64,000 nt of DNA from Leifsonia sp. Root4 (GTDB lineage: Bacteria; Actinomycetota; Actinomycetes; Actinomycetales; Microbacteriaceae), in assembly GCF_001425085.1 (NCBI RefSeq), contig NZ_LMDN01000003.1, positions 471,568 through 535,567 on the forward strand, given 5' to 3'. Below, one piece after another: positions 50,843 to 58,621 of this stretch (positions within the stretch are counted from its first letter, which is position 1; the number at the start of each line of letters is the position of its first letter). Below the pieces are notes generated by a model that saw only the letters and a list, made by a program, of their open reading frames with translations, made no database searches and had not been told where the DNA came from. Both the position numbers and the translations under genes were made by a program.

Positions 50843-50880
50843 ATTTCCCGCGGGTGACGCGAATGTTTCGAACATGTTAC
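50843..50880 (-). promoter_or_regulatory. glnA: GlnR-type double binding site in front of glnA1
   Basis: On the minus strand the order is GTAAC-n6-GAAAC-n6-GTCAC-n6-GAAAT, matching the known actinobacterial GlnR pattern of alternating gTnAC and GaAAC half-sites spaced by 6 bases in seven of eight key half-site ends. It lies between glnA1 and the divergent RDD gene and could control both. Confidence 0.75.
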
Positions 50881-50896
50881 AGATGCCACCTCTCGA

Positions 50897-50902
50897 TAGA
50901 CT
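50897..50902 (+). promoter_or_regulatory. -10 box, leaderless start of the RDD gene
   Basis: TAGACT, 7 bases, then ATG at 50910. Confidence 0.5.
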
Positions 50903-50909
50903 GATCAGG

Positions 50910-51362
50910 ATGTCTGCCTCTTCCTCCTCCCGCAACTCCGCCCGCCGCACTTTCGGCGAGCTTCCGCCGAGCCGCTGGCCGGGTGAGCGACTGGGTCTGC
51001 CCAATGAGGGCGCCCACTCCGTCGCACGGGCGGGGCGTCGCATCGGCGGTATCGCGATCGACTGGGCCATCGCGATGGGCATCTCACTCCTCATCGCGCC
51101 CTATGAATCGCTTGCGTACTCCTTCGCGACGATGTGTGTCTTCGCGCTCCTGCAGATCCTCACGATTGCGACGATGGGCGGCAGCATCGGGCACCGCATC
51201 TGCGGTATGCGCCTGATCACCCTGGACGGAGCGCGTGTTCCGCTCTGGCGTGCGCTGGTGCGCACCCTGCTGCTCGTCGTCGTCCTCCCGGCGCTCGTCT
51301 GGGATTCAGACCAGCGCGGCTTCCACGACAAGGTCGCCGGAACTGTTTTGATCCGCGCCTAG
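50910..51362 (+). CDS. RDD family membrane protein
   Basis: A 150-residue membrane protein with the RDD layout: AGRRIGGIAIDWAIAMG carries the Arg/Asp of helix 1, followed by a second helix (about 72-92), GHRICGMRLITLDG, and a third helix (about 110-128) ending before WDSDQRGFHDKVAGT, which carries the final Asp. Family function is unsettled (transport or sensing). The N-terminal 45 residues are polar, Ser- and Arg-rich. In mycobacteria an RDD gene occupies the same place beside glnA1. Confidence 0.88.
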   Translation: MSASSSSRNSARRTFGELPPSRWPGERLGLPNEGAHSVARAGRRIGGIAIDWAIAMGISLLIAPYESLAYSFATMCVFALLQILTIATMGGSIGHRICGMRLITLDGARVPLWRALVRTLLLVVVLPALVWDSDQRGFHDKVAGTVLIRA

Positions 51363-51389
51363 CGCCTGAAGCCGGACCGTTAACGACGA

Positions 51390-51418
51390 GACGGATGCCG
51401 CGCTCTGCGGCATCCGTC
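51390..51418. terminator. Bidirectional terminator between RDD and DUF4191 genes
   Basis: GACGGATGCCGC (51390-51401) pairs with GCGGCATCCGTC (51407-51418) around GCTCT, a perfect 12-bp stem between converging genes. Confidence 0.85.
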
Positions 51419-51448
51419 ATCGAATTGTCTGTGTCGACCGGCTGGGTC

Positions 51449-52156
51449 CTAGCGGCCGCGCTGCGGACGAACCTTGAAGGGGTCGATGCCCTTCGGGATG
51501 GGCAGCTGCGTTCCGAGCGAGCTCAGGCGGTTGTTCACCGCGAGCACCTCGGCCTTGGAGAGGGTGTTCTTGATGCCAGACAGGCTGCGCGGCAGCTTGT
51601 GCAGCGGCACATCGCCGTCTTCGCGACCGACGTGCACGAAGGTGACGGGAACGTTCGGGAGGATGCGCACGATCTTGCGCTTCTCGTCGTCGAGCATCCG
51701 GCCGGTGCGCGATGCGGCGCCCTCGGCGATCAGCACGACGCCGCCGCGGCCCACAGCGCGGTAGACGGCATCCTGCGTCTTGCCGTTGACGGCGACGGGC
51801 ATCTCACTGCCGATCCAACCGCGGCGCAGCGAGCTGCGCAGCACCGCACCGACAGCGCCAGGCTGGCCCTCGATCTGCGAGTAGGCGGCCTTCTCGGCCA
51901 GGCGGCCGAGGATGATCAGCGCGATCAGGACACCGGCGAGTACACCGGCGACGATCCAGAGCGCGATGGTGAAGCCGTTGCCTGCGCCGAGCCAGATGCC
52001 GAGCGCGACACCGACGATGATCGGGGCGAGGAACCCGAGAAGCATGAGCCACTGCGCGCTGGAGTCGTAGCGGCGGGTCATTTGGAAGACCTGCCACATC
52101 TGCTTGAAGCGACCAGGTTGCTTGGGGGTGGAAGACTTCTCCGAGCTGCGTGCCAT
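51449..52156 (-). CDS. DUF4191 family membrane protein
   Basis: A 235-residue protein of DUF4191, restricted to Actinobacteria, with no known function. After a basic N-terminus (GRFKQMWQVFQMTRRYD) come two membrane helices (about 36-53 and 62-84) and a cytoplasmic region with SQIEGQPGAVGAVL, an RGWIG turn and DDEKRKIVRILPNVPV. The same gene lies between lipA and glnA1 in Mycobacterium, as here. TATTCT 7 bases before ATG 52154-52156 suggests a leaderless message. Confidence 0.88.
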   Translation of the reverse strand: MARSSEKSSTPKQPGRFKQMWQVFQMTRRYDSSAQWLMLLGFLAPIIVGVALGIWLGAGNGFTIALWIVAGVLAGVLIALIILGRLAEKAAYSQIEGQPGAVGAVLRSSLRRGWIGSEMPVAVNGKTQDAVYRAVGRGGVVLIAEGAASRTGRMLDDEKRKIVRILPNVPVTFVHVGREDGDVPLHKLPRSLSGIKNTLSKAEVLAVNNRLSSLGTQLPIPKGIDPFKVRPQRGR

Positions 52157-52163
52157 GCTCTCT

Positions 52164-52169
52164 AGAATA
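52164..52169 (-). promoter_or_regulatory. -10 box, leaderless start of the DUF4191 gene
   Basis: TATTCT on the minus strand, 7 bases, then ATG at 52154-52156. Confidence 0.5.
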
Positions 52170-52302
52170 CCGAGTCCGCGAGCCCTGTGATGACCGTCTC
52201 GTGACGTCCCGTGTGTTGTGCACAGCCACGCCGCCTCCGCGGCTTGTGCACAGGGCGAAACCCGCTCGCGCGGGCGCGCTCAACCGGGTGCAGGCTGGCG
52301 CT

Positions 52303-53820
52303 GTGAAGCGACAGAGACGAGCACAGCGAGACGGTCCGGAGCTCGATCCTGCATTCGGAGCGGTCGCGCCGCGCGAGGCACGCCGCGGCGATGACGCACT
52401 CACCGTCATCGCCGGGTACCGGGTCGTGCGCCGCCTCGCCGTCGGGCGGAGCGCGGCCGTCTACCTCGGGCATGCGGCCTCCGACGGTGAGACGGTGGCG
52501 CTGCGCGTCTTCCACGCCGACACCGCTGCTGAACGCATCGACCGTGAGATCGCCGTGCTCACCACGCTCCCGAGCGGGGTCTCGGCTGCGCTCCACGATG
52601 TCGTGAGCCTGCCGGATCGGCGGCTCTGTCTGGTGATGGAACGGGATGACGGCCCGACCCTGGCCGAATTGCTCTCCCGGCGCGCCCAGCTTCGGGCGGG
52701 CGAGGTCGTGACGATTCTGGCCCCGCTGACCGTCGCCATCGCCAGGCTGCACGCGGCCGGCCTGAGCCACGGAGCACTCGGCGCCGCCACGGTGCGTTTC
52801 GATGCCGGCGGCCGGGCGCGTCTCACCCGCTGGGCGAGCGCACGACCGCTGGGGGAGGGCGCCGAGCGCACGCAGGCACTCCGTGCCGAGTACCAGGCGC
52901 TCGGTGCGCTGGTTCACGAGCTGTGCGCGGTGATCGATCGTGACAGCGTCGCACCGCACGAACTCGAGGATCTGCTCGACTGGCTCGACGCCCGTCTGAG
53001 CGCCCACCCCTTCCTGCCGCTCGCGCAGGAGCTGGAGCGGCGCCTCTTCACTCTCGCCCGCGCACTGGCGGTGCGAATGCCGGGTGATGCCTCCGATGGC
53101 GGCCCACCGGCCCGCGTCGAGACCACCAGACCCGGCGCAACGGCGCAGACCGCGGACGAGCCAGAACGGCCGCCATCCGCGTGGAGGCGCTGGGGCGTGC
53201 CCGAGGCGCTCAGCTCGGCGCTGGGCGACGCCACGGCGGAGTCGCTCGGCGGCCACAGCATCACAGCACTCCGAGCTGCGCTCGGCGCGCGGATCCGACG
53301 CCATCGACGACCGATCATCGTCGCCGGCGCGCTGGCTGCTGCCCTGTTCGTGCTCGCGATCACCGTGCTTCCGCCCGGCGGGCCGCGGAGCCAGGCGGCG
53401 CCACCGGAACCCCCGCCGAGCCAGAACACGGCGGAGCAGACTGCGCCGGTCGACCCGGTGCCCTCCGAGGCAGAGGGGGCTGACCCGGTACAGGGGGCTG
53501 ATCCGGTGCAGGCGGCAACCCTTCTGCTCCCGCTTCGGGAAGGCTGCTTCCGGGAGTCATCGCTGCTCTGCCTCGACGAGGTCGACGACCTCGGCAGCCC
53601 GATCGCCGATGCGGATGCCGCCGGCATCCGTCGTGCCCAGCAGAGCGGGACGGCCGAACTGCCGGCCGCCTACGACCTCGCGAGCATCATGCTCATCGAG
53701 CAGAACGGTGGTGCGGCCCTGCTGTCGGCAGAGCAGCAGGGCGAGGAGACGAAACCGGCCTCACTCCTGTTGATCAGGAGCGAGGCCGGATGGCGACTCA
53801 GGGAGATCTTCGATTACTAG
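52303..53820 (+). CDS. Kinase-like (probable pseudokinase) single-pass membrane protein
   Basis: A 505-residue protein whose first 245 residues follow the protein-kinase fold: a glycine-loop-like AVGRSAAVYLGHA, VALRVFHAD where VAIK is expected, and SHGALGAATVRF in place of HRDxKxxN; no DFG is found. Lys, catalytic Asp and metal Asp all appear lost. A membrane helix (about 348-366) follows a Pro/Glu-rich linker, then an outer domain (about 370-505) with two cysteines in GCFRESSLLCLDE. It may act as a non-catalytic sensor or scaffold. GTG 52303 is a best guess; ribosome signals are poor. It converges on lipA. Confidence 0.7.
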   Translation: MKRQRRAQRDGPELDPAFGAVAPREARRGDDALTVIAGYRVVRRLAVGRSAAVYLGHAASDGETVALRVFHADTAAERIDREIAVLTTLPSGVSAALHDVVSLPDRRLCLVMERDDGPTLAELLSRRAQLRAGEVVTILAPLTVAIARLHAAGLSHGALGAATVRFDAGGRARLTRWASARPLGEGAERTQALRAEYQALGALVHELCAVIDRDSVAPHELEDLLDWLDARLSAHPFLPLAQELERRLFTLARALAVRMPGDASDGGPPARVETTRPGATAQTADEPERPPSAWRRWGVPEALSSALGDATAESLGGHSITALRAALGARIRRHRRPIIVAGALAAALFVLAITVLPPGGPRSQAAPPEPPPSQNTAEQTAPVDPVPSEAEGADPVQGADPVQAATLLLPLREGCFRESSLLCLDEVDDLGSPIADADAAGIRRAQQSGTAELPAAYDLASIMLIEQNGGAALLSAEQQGEETKPASLLLIRSEAGWRLREIFDY

Positions 53821-53858
53821 GGCTCGTCGATTACTGGAGTCCCGCGCGGTGCCCGTCG

Positions 53859-54848
53859 CTAGGAGACGGCCTGCGCGAATCCGAGCGAGGCGTCGGCGAG
53901 GTGTTGCAGTTCGGCAGGTATCGCGCGGCCCGTTGCCCGCATCGACTGGGCCCACAGGCGCCCGGCGCGGTACGACGAACGCACCAGCGGCCCGGAGAGC
54001 ACGCCCAGGAAGCCGATCTCGCCCGCCTCCTGGTTGAGTTCAACGAACTCCTCCGGCTTCACCCAGCGCGCAACGGGCAGGTGGCGCGCGCTCGGGCGGA
54101 GGTACTGCGTGATCGTGATGATGTCGGTTCCCGCCGCGTACAGGTCTCTCAGGGCCTGAGACACCTCGGCGCGATCCTCGCCCATGCCGAGAATCAGATT
54201 CGACTTGGTGATGAGCCCCGCAGCGCGGCCCTGCGAGATCACGTCGAGTGACCGTTCATAGGTGAACGCCGGCCGAATGCGCTTGAAGATGCGCGGCACG
54301 GTCTCGACATTGTGCGCGAACACCTCGGGCCGGGCGGAGAAGACCTCACCCAGATACTCGGGGTTGCCCGAGAAGTCCGGAACCAGAATCTCCACGCCGG
54401 TCCCGGGGGCCTGCCGGTGAATCTCGCGAATCGTCTCCGCGTAGAGCCACGATCCCTCGTCGGGGAGGTCGTCACGGGCTACACCGGTCACGGTCGCGTA
54501 GCGCAGCTGCATCCTGAGCACCGACTCGGCGACGCGACGCGGCTCATCGATGTCGTAGTCAGCCGGCTTGCCGGTGTCGATCTGGCAGAAGTCGCATCTT
54601 CTGGTGCACTGGGCGCCGCCGATGAGGAACGTCGCCTCCCGGTCTTCCCAGCACTCGTAGATGTTGGGGCAGCCTGCCTCCTGGCACACCGTGTGCAGGT
54701 CCTCGCTCTTCACGAGGGCCTGCAGCTGGGTGTACTCCGGGCCCATCTTCGCCCGGGTCTTGATCCAGTCCGGCTTGCGCTCGATCGGTGTCTGGGCGTT
54801 GCGCACCTCGAGGCGCAACATCTTGCGCCCGTCGGGAGCCGCGTTCAC
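53859..54848 (-). CDS. lipA: Lipoyl synthase
   Basis: A 329-residue radical SAM enzyme that inserts two sulfurs into octanoyl groups on E2 proteins. The auxiliary cluster cysteines are [12 protein letters not shown] (Cx4Cx5C) and the radical SAM cluster is CTRRCDFC (Cx3Cx2C). The late SSYRAG (RSSYRAG) serine-arginine motif is present. The GTG at 54846-54848 overlaps the lipB stop (GTGA), so the pair is translationally coupled. Its substrates include the E2 encoded just upstream. Confidence 0.96.
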   Translation of the reverse strand: MNAAPDGRKMLRLEVRNAQTPIERKPDWIKTRAKMGPEYTQLQALVKSEDLHTVCQEAGCPNIYECWEDREATFLIGGAQCTRRCDFCQIDTGKPADYDIDEPRRVAESVLRMQLRYATVTGVARDDLPDEGSWLYAETIREIHRQAPGTGVEILVPDFSGNPEYLGEVFSARPEVFAHNVETVPRIFKRIRPAFTYERSLDVISQGRAAGLITKSNLILGMGEDRAEVSQALRDLYAAGTDIITITQYLRPSARHLPVARWVKPEEFVELNQEAGEIGFLGVLSGPLVRSSYRAGRLWAQSMRATGRAIPAELQHLADASLGFAQAVS

Positions 54849-55489
54849 AGGAGCACCTGCTCGCGGGCGAAGGCCCGGAGGAGAGCTGCTTGCATGGGCT
54901 CGACCAGTTCTTCCGGGGAGACCGTGCGGCCGAGCACGGCACTCACCGTGGTGACGCCGGCATCAGCGATGCCGCAGGCGACGATGTGGTCGTAGGCCTC
55001 GAGCGAGTTGCTGCAGTTGAGCGCGAGGCCGTGCATCGTCACCCCCTCTGCCACGCGGATTCCGATGGCTGCGAGCTTGTCGCATCGACCGCCCTCGGTG
55101 AACCAGACGCCGGAGCGCCCGTCGACGCGGTGCGCCGCGACGCCGAGATCGTGCAGAACCTCGAGCAGGATGCTCTCGAGCGTGCGCACATAGCCGACGA
55201 CGTCGATGGGGTCAGGGAGATGAAGAATCGGATAGACCACGAGCTGGCCAGGGCCATGCCAGGTGATCTTGCCGCCCCGATCGACGTCGACGACTGCGAC
55301 GTCTCCGATCGGGCGTTCCTCGGGGAGGGTGCGTTTGCCTGCGGTGTAAACGGGATCGTGCTCAAGAAAGATCACGGTATCCGGGCGATCACAGGAGACG
55401 ACGGACTGATGGACGGCGCGCTGAAGGGCAAGGCCCTCGAGATACGGCACGGAGTTGGCGCTTAGCCCCGCGACGACAAAGTCGAGCAT
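54845..55489 (-). CDS. lipB: Octanoyltransferase
   Basis: A 214-residue cofactor transferase that moves octanoate from ACP to lipoyl domains. [19 protein letters not shown] is the family core, LALNCSNS carries the catalytic cysteine and KLAAIGIRV the lysine. It feeds LipA, whose gene overlaps by 4 bp. The source of octanoyl-ACP is the fab cluster in this window. TAGACT 6 bases before ATG 55487-55489 indicates leaderless transcription. Confidence 0.95.
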   Translation of the reverse strand: MLDFVVAGLSANSVPYLEGLALQRAVHQSVVSCDRPDTVIFLEHDPVYTAGKRTLPEERPIGDVAVVDVDRGGKITWHGPGQLVVYPILHLPDPIDVVGYVRTLESILLEVLHDLGVAAHRVDGRSGVWFTEGGRCDKLAAIGIRVAEGVTMHGLALNCSNSLEAYDHIVACGIADAGVTTVSAVLGRTVSPEELVEPMQAALLRAFAREQVLL

Positions 55490-55495
55490 TCGGTC

Positions 55496-55501
55496 AGTCT
55501 A
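55496..55501 (-). promoter_or_regulatory. lipB: -10 box, leaderless start of lipB
   Basis: TAGACT on the minus strand, 6 bases, then ATG at 55487-55489. Confidence 0.5.
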
Positions 55502-55525
55502 GGGGGAGCACCGAGCGGCGAACGA

Positions 55526-55564
55526 AACCGGCCCCGCCCCTGAGAATCAGGAGCGGGGCCGGTT
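55526..55564 (-). terminator. Terminator behind sucB
   Basis: AACCGGCCCCGC pairs with GCGGGGCCGGTT, and after one C-A mismatch an inner CCTGA/TCAGG extends the stem to 17 pairs around GAA. It separates sucB from lipB on the same strand. Confidence 0.85.
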
Positions 55565-55580
55565 GGCGTTTGTCGGACGA

Positions 55581-57017
55581 CTAGAGTCCCAGCTGTCCTT
55601 CGAATGCTGCACCCTCGAGGCGCGCCTTCACCGTGGTGAGGAAGCGGGCCGCGTCTGCGCCATCGACGATGCGGTGGTCGTAGGAGAGCGCCAGGAACAC
55701 CGTGGAGCGGATCGAGATGGCGTCGATGCCGTTGTCGCTGACGACGACGGGCTTCTTGGCCACGATTCCGGTGCCGAGGATGGCGACCTGGGGGAGGAAC
55801 ACCAGCGGGGTGTCGAACAGCGCGCCGCGCGAACCCGTGTTGGTCAGCGTGAACGTGCCACCCGCCAGCTCGTCCGGCTTGAGCTTGTTCTCGCGGGTGC
55901 GGCCGGCCAGATCAGCGATCTGGGCTGCCAGCTCGGCGATGTTCAGCGAGCTTGCATCACGCACGACGGGGGTGAGCAGACCGCGCTCGGTGTCGACGGC
56001 GATGCTGAGGTTCTCGTGGTCCGGGTAGACGATCGAGTCGCCGTCAACGGTCGCGTTGATCACCGGGTAGGCCTTGAGCGCCTCGACGGCGGCCAGTGCG
56101 AAGAACGGCATGAACGAGAGCTTGTTGCCCGTCTTGGCGAGGAACTCGGCCTTGACCTTGTCGCGCAGCATGGCGACGCGGGTCACGTCGACCTCGACGA
56201 CGGTCGTGAGCTGAGCCGTCGACTGCATCGAGATGACGGCGCGCTCTGCAACAACCTTGCGCAGACGCGACATCGGCTGAACTGTGCCACGCAGCGGGGA
56301 GACCTCGACCACGGGAGCTGCCGCAGGCGCGGAGCCTGCCGGAGCCTGGGCGGAGAGCACATCCTGCTTGCGGATGCGGCCGCCGACACCGGTGCCGGTG
56401 AGCGTGCTGAGGTCGACGCCCTGCTCGTTGGCGAGCTTGCGAACGATCGGGGTCACGTATCCGCTGGTGGATGCGTGCGATCCGGATGCCGCGGCGGGAG
56501 CCTGGGCAGCGGGGGGAGCGGCGGGTGCGGGTGCCGGAGCTGCGGCGGGTGCAGGTGCAGCGGCGGGCGCGGGTGCCGGGGCAGCCGGAGCCGGGGCGGC
56601 AGCAGGTGCCGGTGCAGCCGGTGCGGGTGCGGCAGCAGGTGCCGGAGCGGCAGCAGGTGCCGGAGCGGCAGCAGGTGCCGGAGCAGCGGCCGGCTCGGGA
56701 GCCGCGACGGGCTCGGGAGCCGCAGGTGCCTCGGCGGCAGGCGCCTCAGCGGCAGGTGCCTCCGGCGCAGCGGCGGCCGAGCCATCACCGATGGTGACGA
56801 GCGCGGTGCCGACCTCGACGGTCTCGTCCTCCTGGACGAGGATCGCCTCGATCACACCGGCGATCGGCGACGGGATCTCGGTGTCGACCTTGTCGGTCGA
56901 GACCTCGAGCAGCGGCTCATCGACCTCGACGCGGTCGCCCACGTTCTTCAACCAACGGGTGACCGTACCCTCTGTGACACTCTCACCGAGTGCCGGGAGG
57001 CTGACGGATTCGCTCAT
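55581..57017 (-). CDS. sucB: Dihydrolipoamide acyltransferase E2 (DlaT/SucB-type)
   Basis: A 478-residue E2 of a 2-oxoacid dehydrogenase complex. One lipoyl domain (1-80; lipoyl Lys43 in TDKVD), an Ala/Pro linker of about 95 residues, a subunit-binding domain (about 185-225; YVTPIVRKLANEQGVDL) and a catalytic domain with SYDHRIVDGADAARFL near 450 (HxxxDG). In mycobacteria the gene at this position is dlaT, E2 of pyruvate dehydrogenase, so it probably serves AceE despite the usual SucB name. Only one lipoyl domain is present, fewer than in many relatives. It is transcribed after lpd. Confidence 0.93.
   Translation of the reverse strand: MSESVSLPALGESVTEGTVTRWLKNVGDRVEVDEPLLEVSTDKVDTEIPSPIAGVIEAILVQEDETVEVGTALVTIGDGSAAAAPEAPAAEAPAAEAPAAPEPVAAPEPAAAPAPAAAPAPAAAPAPAAAPAPAAPAPAAAPAPAAPAPAPAAAPAPAAAPAPAPAAPPAAQAPAAASGSHASTSGYVTPIVRKLANEQGVDLSTLTGTGVGGRIRKQDVLSAQAPAGSAPAAAPVVEVSPLRGTVQPMSRLRKVVAERAVISMQSTAQLTTVVEVDVTRVAMLRDKVKAEFLAKTGNKLSFMPFFALAAVEALKAYPVINATVDGDSIVYPDHENLSIAVDTERGLLTPVVRDASSLNIAELAAQIADLAGRTRENKLKPDELAGGTFTLTNTGSRGALFDTPLVFLPQVAILGTGIVAKKPVVVSDNGIDAISIRSTVFLALSYDHRIVDGADAARFLTTVKARLEGAAFEGQLGL
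56510..56770 (-). repeat. Degenerate GCAGCAGGTGCC-type repeats coding the E2 linker
   Basis: The linker DNA is built from recurring 15-18 bp units that encode AAPAPAA and APAAEAPA steps. Such stretches are prone to slipped-strand length change. Confidence 0.6.
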
Positions 57018-57079
57018 GCGATTGTCTCCTTCAAAGCGTTATTCATTCTGAGCTTATTGCAGTCGTGAGTGCGCGCGGC

Positions 57080-58453
57080 CTAAAGGGCGTGCAGCGGCTT
57101 GCCGGCCAGGTAGAGGAATGCCTCGCCCATGGCCTCGTTCTGGGTGGGGTGCGCGTGGATCAGCGGTGCGATGTCCTCCGGGTAAGCCTCCCAGTTGACG
57201 GCCAGCTGGGCCTCACCGATGAGCTCGCCGACGCGCGCGCCGATCATGTGCACGCCGACGACGGGGCCGTCGTTGACGCGGACGACCTTCACCGATCCGG
57301 CGGTGCCGAGGATCGAGCTCTTGGCGTTGCCGCCGAGGTTGTAGTCGTAGCTGCTGATCTGGTCCGCACCGAACTTCTCCGCGGCCTTGGCCTCGGTGTA
57401 ACCGACGGAGGCGACCTCGGGGTCGCAGTACGTGATCTTCGGGATGTTGACGTCTTCGACGATGATCGGGTTCAGGCCCGCGATCTCTTCCGCGACGAAG
57501 ATGCCCTGCTGGAAGCTGCGGTGCGCGAGCTGCAGGCCGGGGACGATGTCGCCGATCGCGTAGACGCCGGGAACGTTGGTGGCGAGGCGCTCGTTCGTGA
57601 TGACGAAGCCGCGGTCCATGGTGATGCCCTGTTCCTCGAAGCCGAGGCCGGCGGTGGCCGGGCCACGACCGACGGCGACGAGCAGCAGCTCTGCTTCGAT
57701 GGTCTTGCCATCTTCGAGGGTCACGACGACGCCGGACTCGTTCTGGGCGACGCTCTGGAAGCGCACGCCGAGCGAGTACTCGATGCCGCGCTTGCGGAAC
57801 GCGCGCTCGAGCTGCTTGGAGATGGACTCTTCCTCGTTCGGCACGAGGTGCGGAAGCGCCTCAATGATCGTGACGTCGGCGCCGAAGGACTTCCACACGC
57901 TGGCGAACTCGACGCCGATGACGCCGCCGCCGAGCACGGCGACCTTCTTCGGGATGTAGTCGAGCAGCAGTGCCTGCTCGCTCGTGATCACGCGACCGCC
58001 GAGCTCGAGGCCGGGCAGCGAGCGCGAGTAGGAGCCGGTGGCGAGGATGACGTGCTTGCCGACGATCGTGTCGGCGCCGACCTGGACGCTCGTCGGGGAG
58101 GCGAGACGACCCTCACCCTCGATCACGGTGATGCCGCGCGCCTTGATGAGGCCCTGCAGACCCTTCCACTTGCTCGTGACGATGCCGTCACGGTGGGCGT
58201 TGACAGCCGTCATGTCGATGCCGTTGAGAGTCGCGTTCACACCGTACTTGGCGGCGTCGCGGGCAACGTCGGCAACTTCTGCGGTGTGCAGGAGCGCCTT
58301 CGTCGGGACGCAGCCGCGGTGGAGGCAGGTGCCGCCGAGCTTGTCCTTCTCAATCAAGGCAACGGTGAAGCCGAGCTGTACCGCTCGCAATGCGGCCGCG
58401 TAGCCGCCGCTTCCTCCACCGAGGACGACAATGTCAAAATTCTGCTCGGACAC
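57080..58453 (-). CDS. lpdA: Dihydrolipoyl dehydrogenase (E3)
   Basis: A 457-residue FAD enzyme that reoxidises lipoyl groups with NAD+. The FAD motif GGGSGGYAAA (12-21), redox cysteines Cys43 and Cys48 (GGTCLHRGCVP), NAD-binding VLGGGVIGVEFA (about 173-184), YAIGD (about 305) and the C-terminal HAHPTQNE with catalytic His are present. GTG 58451-58453 follows AAGGGAG. It lies 62 bp ahead of sucB in the same direction, so E3 and E2 are coexpressed. Confidence 0.95.
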   Translation of the reverse strand: MSEQNFDIVVLGGGSGGYAAALRAVQLGFTVALIEKDKLGGTCLHRGCVPTKALLHTAEVADVARDAAKYGVNATLNGIDMTAVNAHRDGIVTSKWKGLQGLIKARGITVIEGEGRLASPTSVQVGADTIVGKHVILATGSYSRSLPGLELGGRVITSEQALLLDYIPKKVAVLGGGVIGVEFASVWKSFGADVTIIEALPHLVPNEEESISKQLERAFRKRGIEYSLGVRFQSVAQNESGVVVTLEDGKTIEAELLLVAVGRGPATAGLGFEEQGITMDRGFVITNERLATNVPGVYAIGDIVPGLQLAHRSFQQGIFVAEEIAGLNPIIVEDVNIPKITYCDPEVASVGYTEAKAAEKFGADQISSYDYNLGGNAKSSILGTAGSVKVVRVNDGPVVGVHMIGARVGELIGEAQLAVNWEAYPEDIAPLIHAHPTQNEAMGEAFLYLAGKPLHAL

Positions 58454-58523
58454 TCAGTAACTCCCTTGTGCATCAGGTCGATCGGCCTGTTCTGCTCCGC
58501 GGATTTGTGACCCACGAGCAGGC

Positions 58524-58550
58524 GTGTGGGCAAGCAATTCTTGCCCATAC
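58524..58550 (-). terminator. Hairpin behind pepA
   Basis: GTGTGGGCAAG pairs with CTTGCCCATAC (11 pairs with one G-T) around CAATT. It lies between pepA and lpd on the same strand; no T run follows, so termination is likely but not certain. Confidence 0.55.
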
Positions 58551-58557
58551 AACCCTA

Positions 58558-58621
58558 CTATGGGCTGGCCACTGCTATGGGCGGCCCCTGCTTCATTCGG
58601 GCCGGCCATGTTTCATTCGGG
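58558..58621. repeat. Short direct repeats between lpd and pepA
   Basis: CTATGGGC at 58558-58565 and 58575-58582, and TTCATTCGGG at 58592-58601 and 58612-58621, the last covering the pepA stop. They suggest local duplication near the lpd promoter. Confidence 0.5.
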
